A stretch of DNA of 64,000 bases from Fomes fomentarius (Eukaryota; Basidiomycota; Agaricomycetes; Polyporales; Polyporaceae): positions 2,666,001 to 2,730,000 of the forward strand of contig JABYQN010000001.1 in NCBI GenBank assembly GCA_022606135.1, read 5' to 3'. Position numbers and translations under genes: made by a program. Below the pieces are notes generated by a model that worked only from the letters and a program-made list of their open reading frames with translations, searched no databases and was not told where the DNA came from. The stretch's first letter is position 1. Every line of letters begins with the position of its first letter. Below, one piece after another: positions 35,013 to 46,173 of this stretch.

Positions 35013-37136
35013 ATGAGCTGGTTCGCAAACCTTTTCTCTACCAAAAACAGCCGCAACTCCAATCGGAGGGCCATGACGTCCACACACGAGGCCTTCAGTC
35101 TCCCCACCTCCTCTCCCAGCCAATCCGTCCACCCAGACGCTTTCAACGGTGAGGCCCTCACAGCTGCCCAGTTCGCGTCGTCCTCTGCCCCCTATTCCTA
35201 CCCACCTTCGTCGCCCTTGGGTCCCTATTACGACGTCCCCAGCTCGTATGTCCATGTCTCACTCCACAGCACGCATTTGATTCCGTGATGCTAATGCGCT
35301 ACTAAAACGTACGTAGTGCTATTGGTCCCAAACCGACGTCCATCCTGCCCCTTCATAACCCTGTAGCAAGTGCAGGGCATCCGTATCCTCCTCTCTCTCA
35401 CACCTGGAACAGGCTCAGGCAGTGGCTCGAGCGCGAGTACCCGGAATTGGGCGACACTCTTAATTATGGCATGCTGCCGCAGGACCTCGCGCAAGTTGAA
35501 ATGGCATTTGGATTTTCGCTGCCGCACCCTGTCCGGGAGTCGTATTTATGCGTCGACGGACAGGAGCCGGAAAGTGCGGCGGGGTGTTCCGAGGGACTCT
35601 TCTTCGGCCTCTACCTTCTCCCGCTCGAGGACGTGCTCGAGGAGTGGCGGTTCTGGCGCGAGGTTGACGACGATCCGCAGACGGGCGCGAACGCGACGCT
35701 CAGGGAGATCATGGACTCGATACCTGCCGGATGGGTCCGCAAGGAGTACTCGTGCAGGGGATGGATCCCGCTTATCGCTGACAAGGCGGGGAACTACCTG
35801 GGTATCGACATGAACCCCGGGGAGGGTGGCGCTGTCGGGCAAGTGATTGTGTTTGGCCGCGACTTTGACACCAAGGTTGTCATGTGGAGGGGTGATGGGC
35901 CGGGCGGCTGGGCAAAGTTCTTGGCAGGATTCGTTGAGGATTTGGAAAGTGGAGAGGGGTTCGAGCTGGGCGGCCAGGAAGGGAGCGATGGAAGCGAGGA
36001 CTCTCTTGGGTATGAGGGTTACTTCTTCGACGGTGTCGGAGGCGGTCAGGGCGATACGGGCGGTGATAGGGGTACGGCAGGGCTGCGGTTGGCCGGGGAG
36101 TACAAGGGATGGAATGTCCTCGAGGCGTGGGCGGACAAGAGCGTGCGGCGATGGATAGATGCTGGCATTGTACCGGAGAGTATCCTCCAACATCCAGAAG
36201 AAAGGAGAAAGGTGCGTGCATGTCTCACCTCTTCTCAACGTTTGCTCGAACTTCCATTCAGGAAAAGCCATCTTTGGACCTTCCTGTGGCTGGCACATCG
36301 TCGAGTGGCAGCGCGGGCGGATCGAAGGCGAATGGCGACGAGAAAGAGTCAAATATCATTGATGATGACTCGTCCCTCCCCACACCGTTAGGCAACGTCA
36401 CGAACTTTTCTGCTGCGCGACAAATACCCACTATATCGATCACAAAGCCTCCCGCCCCCCTGCCCGTGGATCTTCCTTCTCCAAGCACCCTCACACCAGA
36501 TGACGAAGTTGGCGGAAGCAGCTTCCCACTCCAGCACGATATCGAAGGGACTCCTGCTGTTCAGGGTGTCGTGTCAGATGTCCCTCTCACAGCAGTTCCC
36601 CCCGTAAAGCGCGGTCACGTTCGCCATCCCCCAAACTCGCCCTAGACACCGCACCAGGACTGTCGGATTCACCCGATGCCATTCCCATCAATCTGGCGGA
36701 GCCGCCGGCCGTCACCGTGCCCGACCTTCTCGTCGATGATACAACGCTCGCAGGGCCGTCGCAGACGGAGGGTGCAGGCTCGTCCGGAACAGACTCGCCT
36801 GTATTGATCGACGCTGCGGACGTGTCATCAATTCAGGACCCCGATACCACGATCCGCCTTGTCGGAGGAGGAGGTGTGTCCGGCGTGACGGAGGATCCAC
36901 TCCAAGCCGACGGCGTCCTTGTCGATGAGCCGGAGCCGGAGCCGGAACTCGAGCGTGCAGTTGACAGTGACGCCGTGGAGGTCGCATCTATCAAGTCTGT
37001 GGACTCCAAAGCATCAACAGCAAGCAAGAAGCATGGGCGGAAGAAGAGTAGCGTCTCCCTTGGCCTGAAGAAGCTCGGGCAGCTCGGTGGAAAGCGGAGA
37101 ACAGACTCTGTGACATCGGTGGATTCAAAGCAGTAG
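35013..37136 (+). CDS. KNR4: KNR4/SMI1 homologue (cell-wall synthesis regulator), with apparent frameshift
   Basis: Start 35013 (MSWFANLFSTKNSRN), intron near 35248-35316. The SMI1/KNR4 domain occupies about 35400-36200: TWNRLRQWLEREYPELGDTL, FGFSLPHPVRESYLCVDGQE, GLYLLPLEDVLEEWRFW, GWIPLIADKAGNYLGIDM, FGRDFDTKVVMW and YKGWNVLEAWADKS. Knr4 links the PKC cell-integrity pathway with glucan and chitin synthase control. After an intron at about 36210-36261 the chain is Ser/Pro-rich and disordered. Near 36611-36640 the frame changes: one frame stops at 36643-36645, while the other continues as SRSPSPKLALDTAPGL to a basic tail ending SVDSKQ at 37136. A single missing base joins the two; an unusually short intron is the alternative. 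Confidence 0.82.
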
Positions 37137-37970
37137 TCGGACTATGGTAGGCGTACGCTACGCGTTCCTGCCTTGCAGCAACACCGTTTGGGCTTGTGAG
37201 GGGCGCGCAGGGGTCCAGGCGAGAGACTCTGGTATTTCCTATGTGGACGCTCTTAGACTATGCTCTTCTATTCCTATAACTTTCCTCGCGGTGATCCTGG
37301 CTCCTTGGTACTCGTTCACGCCATCATCCCATCTCGTCCGTGACGCCATTCCTTTGTAAAGACGCACTTGTTTCGTGTTTCGATCCTGTTCTCGATACCC
37401 GTAGTTACAACCTAAGTAGTGAGATGCAGTGGCCGGGGGTGAGCAAGATCGGGGACTGCAGAGTCGCGCAGATAATTATTATGCATATGCTTGTCGGTTA
37501 GCGTAAGGTTAGGAGCGTCGCTTTCCTCTAGTCATATCTCATAATCGAATCCGCATTGAACCACCGTCGAGTAGGAGTTTATGAGTCAATTACCAAACGT
37601 TTATGTGTGGTTTGGGCTGAGAACGGGCTTTGCGGCTCGTTGTGGTCAAGAAGCGTGAGAAAGGAGTGAACTTGAATGGATGCCATATGTGGAAGAGCAC
37701 CTTTTCGGAAATTCCCGAGCCACCTCTTGATCATTGACCTCTACCTCTCTGCCTGGTTAGCAGCCTTTCTCTCCTTCCTCTTGCCTTTGCTGTGTCTGGA
37801 CATCGTTTGCAACAGGACTTTGCACTACTTAAACACCTTCAAGTCTGAGAAGCTACAAACTGGCCGCCACAGTCGCGAACGGGAGCAGTCAAGACTTCAG
37901 CCACACACGCGACTTCCCCGCAATCCTGTCACACACCCTCACCGTCTAAGCCTGTCTCACACACTGAACC
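37137..37970. other. Intergenic region before EAF1
   Basis: About 830 bases of 3' UTR and promoter. Several AT-rich patches; no domain in any frame and no RNA gene recognised. Confidence 0.35.
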
Positions 37971-40900
37971 ATGGCTCAGTCCGCGGAGTCCCTTGTGGAG
38001 GAGCGTGTAACGCAGCTGCAGTCAGTTTGAACCCTTGAATTTCTTCCTAACCAACCCGCGTTGACCTGCGTTACAGAGAAATAAGTAAGCGGCGGAACGA
38101 GCTGCTCCGCGAGATGTACCATCTCATACAGAAGCGGGATAATCTCGGCTCTGTGATAGCTATTGACGAGGACGCGAATGATGGCCTGCAGGTGTTCCTG
38201 GATAGGTTTGACCTGGAGAAGTAGTGAGTACCTTTCTGTGTCCTCGCGTTGTCCCCAGTCCATGCAAATAGCCAAGTACTCATGCCTACATCAGTCCCGA
38301 CACTGGCCACATTGACACTTTGTTGGAGGACGAGATTGCCATTCCGGAGACTCCGCCGGCATACTCACCGGTCGGTGGGCCAGAGTTAGAGCTCAAATCA
38401 GAACCAGAACCTGGACCTGGACCAGAACCAGAACACCAGTCCGAACCTGAACCTGAATATGAACGTGAATCCGAAGCTCCCGCAGAAACTGACCCTGAGC
38501 CGGAACCGGAGAGCGTGGCCCATGACGTCTCTGAATCATCTATCTCCGAGCCTCCCGCCTCTCCGCCTCCCACGGACCAGGGTGAAGAGACAGAGACGCT
38601 GCAATACGCCGACTCTAGCCAGGCCGAAGTGCCTATGGATGTCGACGAAGGTGTACCTGCACCTACGGATCACCTGGAACAGCGCAGTGAAGAGCAAGAA
38701 GTCGTCGAGCAGGTGACGTCGCCTGAACCTTCTCAGGGTATGCATACAGCTCCGCAGTCTCCCGCTCCGCCCCCGGAGGACTTGCATCCCACGGAAGAGA
38801 TGGCTCCTGAGAAAGTCCCTACCCCTGCACAAGAACGCCCGCTGACACCTGCTTCCTATAATGTGCCTGCGCGAGAGTCCCCTGTCGCTCAATCGCCAAC
38901 CGTGTCCGCCGTCGCCACACGCGAACCCTCCGTTGCCAGAGTGTCGCCTCCACGAGAAGAGCGCGTACCATCCCCCGTCACGTGGGTCGTCCCTGATGAG
39001 GGTGTCGTTAAGGCAGAACCGTTGGACAACGAGGTCATGGAAGACATTGAAATGCAAGTACAGGAAGAAGCTCCCTCGTTGCCCGTTGTTGCTCAGGATG
39101 CATCCCAGTACACGCCGACGTTCATCGCACCTAGTCAACTCTCGAAGACACACAGCGAAGACCAGATCATGGCTATCTTGGGTCCCTCGCAAACCCGGAT
39201 GTCACCCGTACCGTATGTGGATCATGCAGAGGCGCATCAAGCTCACGTTGACTACTCCATTCCATTGCCCACCCTCGAACCATCGGTGTCTTTCTCGTTC
39301 GCGGGCCGCGCGGACGAGTTGATGGAACTGGCGGAACCTGCCGCGCCTCCGGAGTTGTTCGGTCCCGAACCTCCTTATCCCCTTCCTCCCGCCAACTTGC
39401 TTCCACTCGAGTTTTCTCGCCGGAAAGCGTCGAAGCGTAAGCGGGACAAAGAGAAGGGAGAAGGCAAGGAGTGGCAGCCTATGCCTCTGAACAAATGGGC
39501 GGCTCTTTTGAAGACTAATCCGGTGCATACGAAGTTGACGAAAGCACCCAAGTGTCTGAACACTCGAGACTGGTCGGTACGTATCGTTGCTAGAGAAAGA
39601 AGATAGAAAAGAAGAACACTGAAACCAATGATCATGTTAGGTGGGTATGCTCGAATTGCGTCTCGTTCGTGTCTTCGAGCGCATCGAGAGGCTGAAAGAG
39701 GCCAATGCATGGAGTTTCCGGCAACCCAGGAAACAGCGCGGCGTTGGCGGCTTGACGAAGACGCACTGGGACTACCTGATGGACGAGATGGTAATCGCGA
39801 CACCATAAACTGTTCACCGTGCATTGCTGACGCCTTTCTTGTAGAAATGGATGCGAACAGACTTCCGCGAGGAGCGGAGATGGAAGCTCGCCCTTGCTTA
39901 CAACCTCGCGCATGCGGTGGTTGAGTGGCATGAAGCAGGCTCGCTCGACGAGCGTATCCGCAGAGGAGTCGTCGTCCTCTGGAAGCCACCGCCACAGGAA
40001 GATACGGAAATGGTCGACGCGAGCGAAGAAGTCGATGGGCCGTTCCGAGACGCGCAGGACACGGATGAGAACGGCGTCGACTCCAGAGAGACTGAGACTC
40101 CTATGGACGGGTACGCGTCCGACGACGAAAGCGAGGACGACCAGGACAAGGACCAACAGGACGCAGTTGATACTCTGGCGCCAGCATCTGCGCTCCAGGA
40201 GGCACTCCAGCAGCTCGAAGATCAAACAAAGACGTCCAACGCCCAGCCGGACAGCCAGGAGAACGTATCTCTGAAGCCGAAGATCGAGGAAATCGAGGAC
40301 TTGTCCGCGTTGGGCGAGAATCATAATACCGGTTCGCAGGATCCGAACGCGAACGCGATGGAGGTGGATGGCAAGAAAGCGGATGGTTCTGAAGGGCAGA
40401 AAGCTGCAGGTGCTGGTCCTTCCAAGCAAGCAGCTCCTGAAACCCATCACGGCTTGAAGTCGTCGTCCAAGAACCCCGTGCTCACTGCGCATGGGAAAGA
40501 GGGCGACGGCGCTCATGTGAAGTCGAAACACAAGGGCAACCAGTACGCGGCTCTTCGAGAGCGTATCCTACACTCAGCCGTGGACAAGCTCTTCATTGAT
40601 CTGGACGACCTCGATCTCGTCAAGGGGATGTCGGAGCTCTCCACGGACGACCCTCAGGGGGCTGCTGCAGCACCACCTCCACCTCCACCTAACGACCTGG
40701 CTGCCATCTTCCCCGATCTAATACCATACGGCATGCTGGACATTGCGCCTCCACAGGAGATCCGTAAGAAGTCGGAGCGGAAGAGTGACAGGGACGATCC
40801 AAACAAGCGTGCGGAGGACACGACGTACACTAAGCTCGCGCCCGTGAGCAAGTTCATGCATGTGAAGCCCGTGCTTGTTGGTACTCTCAAGCCTGCGAGC

Positions 40901-42670
40901 CACTTCAAGGACAGAGAGTGGAGTCAGGTCGAGGAGACCCCTTGGTTTGCTGACGTCGACGTCCCGCCTGCCCGGCCACTTGAAGAGAACCCATGCAGTA
41001 AGTTTGGAATCATACGTCAGAGTCGTTCGACGCGATGCTCACCGACTGTTCCAAGGTCTATTTGAAGGAGCCACCACTAAGTCTAATGCACCGAATCCAT
41101 CGTTCATACCTGGTCCTCCTCGAGACGTGCGCAAGCGCAATGCCGACCACCATAACGATATCGTATGGACCCCGGCGGAGGACGCTCATCTCAAGCAAGC
41201 GGTCGAGAGATACGCGTTCAACTGGGCACTCATCGCGGAGTTTGTCAACTCGAATCGGGTCACGATCAAGACAGACAAGCGTACACGTTGGGAATGTCAA
41301 GAGCGCTGGAGGGAGAAGCTCAGTGCGCAGGCACGCGCCGATGCCGCAGAGGAGAACTCGTCCGCTGCTGCGTCGACGTCTGCGGCGGCATCGCATATGA
41401 CCACAAGAGGATTGAAGCGATCCGCCAATCAGGCTGTCGCGTCTGGCAGCGGTTCTGGTGGCTCTTCGACGCTCACTGAGCCTCGGAAGCGCCGCAGACA
41501 TGCTGCGATGCATGACACTCTGCGTAAGGCGGCAAAGAAGAGGGAGGCGCAACAGAAGAACAACGGTACGTGTGTGCGAGCAGACGATCCCTCTCAGGCA
41601 TTTGACTTCCGCTTCCACGCAGCTCCTCGCGCAAAGCCCTCTGTCGTCCACGACACCCACGGCCAGTACTCGAAGTTGCCAAAACTCACGCCTGCCGAGC
41701 TCAGTCGGATGAAGGCGGAGAAGGAGGCGAGAGAAGCCCATGAAATCGCTATGCGTCGTAGAAATGACGAACTTACCCGACAGCACTTAATACGCGAACA
41801 GCAGCAACGAGCGGCCGGTCTTCCTCCCGCTGCAGTGAGTGACTTCTAGACTAGATAGCAGCACTTCGCACTGAATGAATGATCAGCCGCAAGCACCGCA
41901 GCAATCTGCGCAGCTGCTACCTCAAACGCCAGGTGCGAATGGCGTACCCAGACCTGCAAACGGCGTCCCGCAGGCTCCCGTCGTGCAGTCAATACGCAGC
42001 CAGGTCGGTATATCACAGCAACAACAACAATCGCGGTTAGCAGCTGCTGCTGCATTAGCCAACGCTGGAGCACGTATGTCGCCTTCTAATATGCAGGCAA
42101 TGCGGGCACTAGCGCAGGCGCAGCTGCAGAACCAAGCGCAAGCGCAAACTCCTGTCCAGGCACAAGCTCCACAGGTCTCAAGTGCATCTGCGGCGCTGAA
42201 CGCGGCGGCCCCAGCATTGAGTGCGGCGCACTTGTCGCCTTCGTTCGCTGCTCGGGCGACGAGCTCGTCCCCTGGGGTTCCACACCAGTCTCCACCGTTG
42301 CCCGCTGCGAGTCCCGCAAACGTTGCGCGACCGCCGCCGGTCCCTGGTCAGCCTGTTCAGAGTTCGGTCAACCCTTTGCTGCATAGTAGCATGTTGCAGT
42401 ATGTGCAACAGCTCCAAGGACAATTTCAAGGGCAGTTTCAAGGGCGGTTGTCACAGGAGCAGCAGCTACAAATCCTTGCACAGGTATGTGGATTGCCTTG
42501 GGCTAGTGAGATGTCCTTAAATTAGTTAGGAGGCACAACAACATTTTCAACGACAGCAGCAGCAACATCAGCAACAGCAGCATCAGGCACAACAGCAACA
42601 ACAGTATGCCGCACATGTTCAGCAGCCCCAAGCACAAAACTCTCCGAACGGCAACTTCCCGCATTCATAG
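37971..42670 (+). CDS. EAF1: NuA4 histone acetyltransferase scaffold EAF1/VID21 (HSA and SANT domains)
   Basis: Start 37971 (MAQSAESLVEERVTQLQ), stop TAG at 42668-42670. An N-terminal coiled coil (EISKRRNELLREMYHLIQKR) is followed by an acidic Glu-Pro repeat stretch (38390-38520) and disordered sequence. Then the HSA domain, split by an intron: HWDYLMDEM then KWMRTDFREERRWKLALAYN, which recruits actin and Arp4. A SANT/Myb domain lies at about 41160-41330 (WTPAEDAHLKQAVERYAFNW). The C-terminus is Gln/Ala-rich. This order is specific to Eaf1, the platform of the NuA4 H4/H2A acetyltransferase. An intron at 40998-41055 joins NPCS to LFEGATTKS; another near 41836-41885 removes in-frame stops. Confidence 0.92.
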
Positions 42671-42693
42671 GTATACCCTACCACACGCCCCAC

Positions 42694-42999
42694 CGGTCTG
42701 TGTCCACCCTACTGTGTAGTTTGGTCCCAGGTTCAGCGCAGCGGCAATCACTTTGACAAGGAGCTGCCCAGGAGTAGGGGTAGGACTAGAGGTTGTCTCG
42801 ACGGCAAACTCTCCCTGAGGAGCAGAGCGCACAAGAGCTAGGTTTTGATCGTTGGAGACTTCCAAGCCGGATCCTGTCGGGTGGACCAGTGCAGTGGTTG
42901 GCCAGGTGCCAGGTCAGTAGAACATCCTTCGGCGTGCTTGGCCCGTGGCACAAGCAGCTGCGAAAAGCCTACCTCTGCAGTCTTTCCTGACGATGACAT
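42694..42999 (-). pseudogene. N-terminal fragment of a zinc-type dehydrogenase/enoyl reductase
   Basis: On the minus strand an ATG at 42997-42999 starts MSSSGKTAE. After a probable intron follows LALVRSAPQGEFAVETTSSP and GQLLVKVIAAALN, the conserved first 45 residues of medium-chain reductases of the ToxD/enoyl-reductase group. Homology then stops, about 25 bases from the EAF1 stop codon; the Rossmann domain is absent. I call it a truncated relic. A (GGT)6 microsatellite sits directly at its ATG (plus strand 43000-43017). Confidence 0.6.
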
Positions 43000-43330
43000 G
43001 GTGGTGGTGGTGGTGGTACGAGTTCAACGTTCAGTACTAGCATGTCGCGTTCCTTGTAGTCGGGGCGGACCAGACTCCGCCGAGAGCATACGTCATGGTG
43101 TTACCGCATTCGGCGGGATATTCAATTCAAGTTATTGACATTTCCGCTGGGTTTGCCTTCACCTGGCAACAACACGCGCGCAGGTTGAGGCCTGAGGCCG
43201 CACCTCGTCTCCGTTCTGTCGGTGGGGCAGTCTTAAAACGCACGGCCATATAATACTCAAGGAATGATACAAGAATTGAATTGTCGAGAGCGATCGATAC
43301 TACGATAGCACAACGTCGCGAAAGCTGCAG

Positions 43331-43482
43331 AGTGTAGACGTAGTGTTATCAAGACCCGGATGCAAAGTCTCGAAGCACGGCAAGCGTACAGAAACTCGTT
43401 CCACTGCGCGTATCGAATCTTCACCGAGGAGGGTATCCGGCAATTCTGGACTGGAACGACACCACGGCTGGCTCATCTAGTG
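43331..43482 (+). pseudogene. Third-repeat fragment of a mitochondrial carrier protein
   Basis: Reads IKTRMQSLEARQAYRNSFHC then AYRIFTEEGIRQFWTGTTPR, followed by LAHLV and a GT donor at 43483. This is the third repeat of a mitochondrial solute carrier (Px[D/E]xx[K/R]x[K/R] region). The preceding DVV is in another frame, so the carrier motif itself is broken; no first or second repeat is present. Fragment only. Confidence 0.6.
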
Positions 43483-43710
43483 GTATGTGTCCCTCACGCA
43501 TAAATGTTGTGGCCTCTCGTTACGTGTGGCTCATGGATCGAACGCACCATAGATACAGAGCGGTACAAGGAATTGCTAGAGAACCCGACGTTGCTGTCAA
43601 GGTGGAGGGCGATGCTCCTTTCGCTGTGATGTTCGACATGTCCGTAGCCGTTAATGCTCAGGATGCTGGTTGGATGGTATTGACAGTTACGTCGTGTTGT
43701 TTCCTCACAG

Positions 43711-44679
43711 AATCCGAAAGCATATCAAGGCGAACGGGACCGTCGGGGTCTACCACAGGCAAGTCATTGCCCGAATCATCATGATAAAGAAGCACTCTAA
43801 TCTACCATCAATGTTTTTGAGGTTCACGCAGGATTACTTGGCTCACGTCCCAGGCCGATCAAGCTCGCAACCGTTCGACGGATGAGATACCCTCGGTCGC
43901 GAAGTATATCAAACTTCGCCGCCGCGCATATGCGTGGGCGGCCTTATCAGGTAATTATCTCAACTCTGTCCGGGCGCAGGTCTCTCCACTGACAATATGT
44001 TCCAGCTTTGGTGGAGTACTCGGTCGACGCGCTGCCCGACGCTGTCTTTGAAGATCCGGTGCTACGGAAGATGTTTGAGGCGCTGGGCGACTTGGGTGCC
44101 TGGGCGAATGTAAGTGAGCAGACGTACCTTGTTTCGCAATCTTAATATGTATCTCGCCATTAGGACATTTGCTCGTTCAACGTGAGTGTCTTTTCTATCA
44201 CTTCGTCTTCCATATTGATCATCCTATCGAAATTTGGTCCGTTGCGCCTACGCAGAAAGAGCAAGCAGACGACGACTACCAAGACCTCGTCTTCAGCATC
44301 ATGGTGGAACGTGACTGCGACCTCCAGACGGCGATCGACGTCAGCACGGACATGATGAGGACATGTGTGGAGGAATACCTCGGCTACAAGGCGAAGCTGC
44401 CCGACAAAGTTGACGCGGAGGTCGCGTAATATGTTCAGGGCTTGGAACACTACGTGCAGGGCTGCATCGTGTTCAACTATCATAGTCCTCGTACGTGTTC
44501 ACTGTTGCCGGATGGCGGTGTTGTTGCTGACTGCGGATTTGCACGTTGTGTGTGCAGGCTACTTCCCTGGCTTGGGCGTGTTTGGCAAGGAGGAAGTCGT
44601 TCTCCCCGTTCGCCAGAGGAAATCCGTCGCAGTCATCGAGTCGCACGAGCACACGGGGAACCATCCGGCCTCTGCTTAG
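43711..44679 (+). pseudogene. Sesquiterpene-synthase-type terpene cyclase, truncated and interrupted by a stop codon
   Basis: Five introns with good borders join RIRKHIKANGTVGVYHR, ITWLTSQADQARNRS, IPSVAKYIKLRRRAYAWAAL, VLRKMFEALGDLGAWAN, DICSFN and KEQADDDYQDLVFSIM. NDICSFNKE matches the NSE metal-binding triad of class I terpene synthases. In the conserved helix after it, KVDAEVA is followed by TAA (44427-44429) and then YVQGLEHYVQGCIVFNYHS in the same frame; CAA would give the usual Gln. The last exon (RYFPGLGVFGKEEV) is still open to TAG at 44677. No Asp-rich DDxxD/E motif is visible upstream, where a carrier fragment lies instead. One intron appears to use a GC donor (43757). Likely a dead farnesyl-diphosphate cyclase. 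Confidence 0.75.
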
Positions 44680-44904
44680 TTTCTTCACATTTTCTTCCGT
44701 ATCTGGTTCAAATGGCCAACGTACCCTTTGTTCTTCGCTAAATAGAAACTCTCGTTGCTTTTCCAAAATGTCATGGACGTGGTGTACGTTTGCCCGTCGT
44801 TCAACAATGCGACAGTCGATCTTTACATCCTCAGCTTGCTAATCAGACATTACGGTAACAGCTCCTCAATATTAACAATGGACTCAATTCCCGACAGCTT
44901 CCTA

Positions 44905-45720
44905 CTAATTCTCGTGAGGAAGTACAACCAACTTGATGCCGCTGACCTGATTGTTCTGCAGCCGTTCGAGGCCAGCTGGCACGGCTTTCAGTCCACCGGG
45001 AAGTACTTCATACGGCGTAGGCTAGATTGATAATGTCAGCATCTAATAGAAAAGAACGATATGGGCGAATTCGAAATCAGGCCTACTTTGATCAACCCCT
45101 GCTGAAGCAGTTCGACAAGCGCAGAACGGTTCCGCTCGGACGACTGGAACGCTCGCGAGCAGACCGCTTCAATGCCCTTCTCCGAGGCAAGCTTCTTGAC
45201 GAGCTCCTCGTGGGCCGGAAAGACATAGACGAACTACCCACCTTGACGGAGCACAGGAGCAGCAAGCTCTTGAAGCGTGTCCAATTCAGAGACTGCGTCG
45301 AATGTGAGGTCGACCGAACCGCCAGAGATCGTCTTGACCTCTTCAACAATCCGATGCGAAGGCAACTTCCGGTCGATGACATGTGTCGCACCGTAGGACT
45401 TCACGAGATCAGAGTTGTGGAGGGACGCGGTGGTGATGATAGGCCCAAAGCCGGATAGCTTGGCGAATTCAAGTTGCTAGAAGAAGATGTACTCAGCTCA
45501 GACTTACTACGCCAAAGTCAAATTATATGATGACGTGGAAGTACGAACCGACGAGCCCGACTTGGCTGGCACCTCCGATCACGAACATCGACCGCCCGGC
45601 GTAATGTCCTTGACCGCCCTCCCAAGGAGGAGACAGCTTGATAGTTTCGGTTCCCGGCTTGCTACTATACACAGCTACGTAAAGAGGGTCGTTGCATGCT
45701 CGAAAGACACGCTGCTCGGT
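44905..45720 (-). pseudogene. ToxD-like trans-enoyl reductase, 5'-truncated with an internal stop
   Basis: Minus strand. It reads LSPPWEGGQGHYAGRSMFVI and GGASQVG (NADPH-binding loop), then after an intron AKLSGFGPIITTASLHNSDL, KSYGATHVIDRKLP, VDLTFDAVSELDTLQELAAP, and finally YEVLPGGLKAVPAGLERLQN to TAG at 44905-44907. These are the Rossmann and C-terminal parts of medium-chain enoyl reductases common in fungal secondary-metabolite clusters. A TAG at 45234-45236 interrupts the chain right after VLRQGG, yet the frame goes on as FVYVFPAHEELVKKL. The N-terminal catalytic domain is missing, and the homology ends close to dispersed-repeat copy 1. Confidence 0.72.
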
Positions 45721-45769
45721 AGCTTTCAGCCTGAGTCCTAGTATCCGCCGGCCATCCGCATATCCATGG

Positions 45770-46021
45770 GATGTCGATGAGTTCTCATGGAGTGCATAGC
45801 AAGGAAACGACTTTGCTAACTAGTGACGATAATTAGGTTTGTACGATTGCGGCGTGGGCCCAACCACTAGGAAAGGGAAAACTCATGACGACACACAAAG
45901 GGAGACACCACGCCGATACGGCCACGTCTGGTAGATCGACGTTCAACGTTGGGATGGTGCATGTGGCGGTAGGCTACACGCTGTAACGCGGCGTGAATAC
46001 GGCGGCGTGGCCGCAAACGGG
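45770..46021 (+). repeat. Dispersed repeat, copy 1
   Basis: About 250 bases that match 53261-53685 with scattered substitutions. Shared words include GATGTCGA at the left end, TCATGACGACACACAA in the middle and GTGGCCGCAAACGG at the right end. It has no coding capacity. The size and lack of ORF fit a solo LTR or non-autonomous element, but I found no target duplication. Confidence 0.7.
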
Positions 46022-46173
46022 TTGGCACTGAGTACTAGTACACTATTTTTCTTTGCACAAACACGACAAGCCTTGTCAAACACGTGCAGATGATACATTT
46101 ACGACTATTCTCAATCGACAGCGATAGGTCTACCCATACACAGGCACAATACTTACCCCGTCGAGAAGAGCTT

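Noticed and set aside
36109..36391. Overlapping frames at the 3' end of the first long SMI1 exon
   Set aside because: They arise from reading through the intron at about 36210-36261; the spliced frame explains them.
42086..42441. Minus-strand frames over the Gln/Ala-rich end of EAF1
   Set aside because: Repetitive CAG/GCA codons give long open frames in every register; no independent support.
44427..44429. Programmed stop readthrough or selenocysteine at the cyclase stop
   Set aside because: The codon is TAA, not TGA; fungi of this group are not known to use selenocysteine, and no readthrough context is visible.
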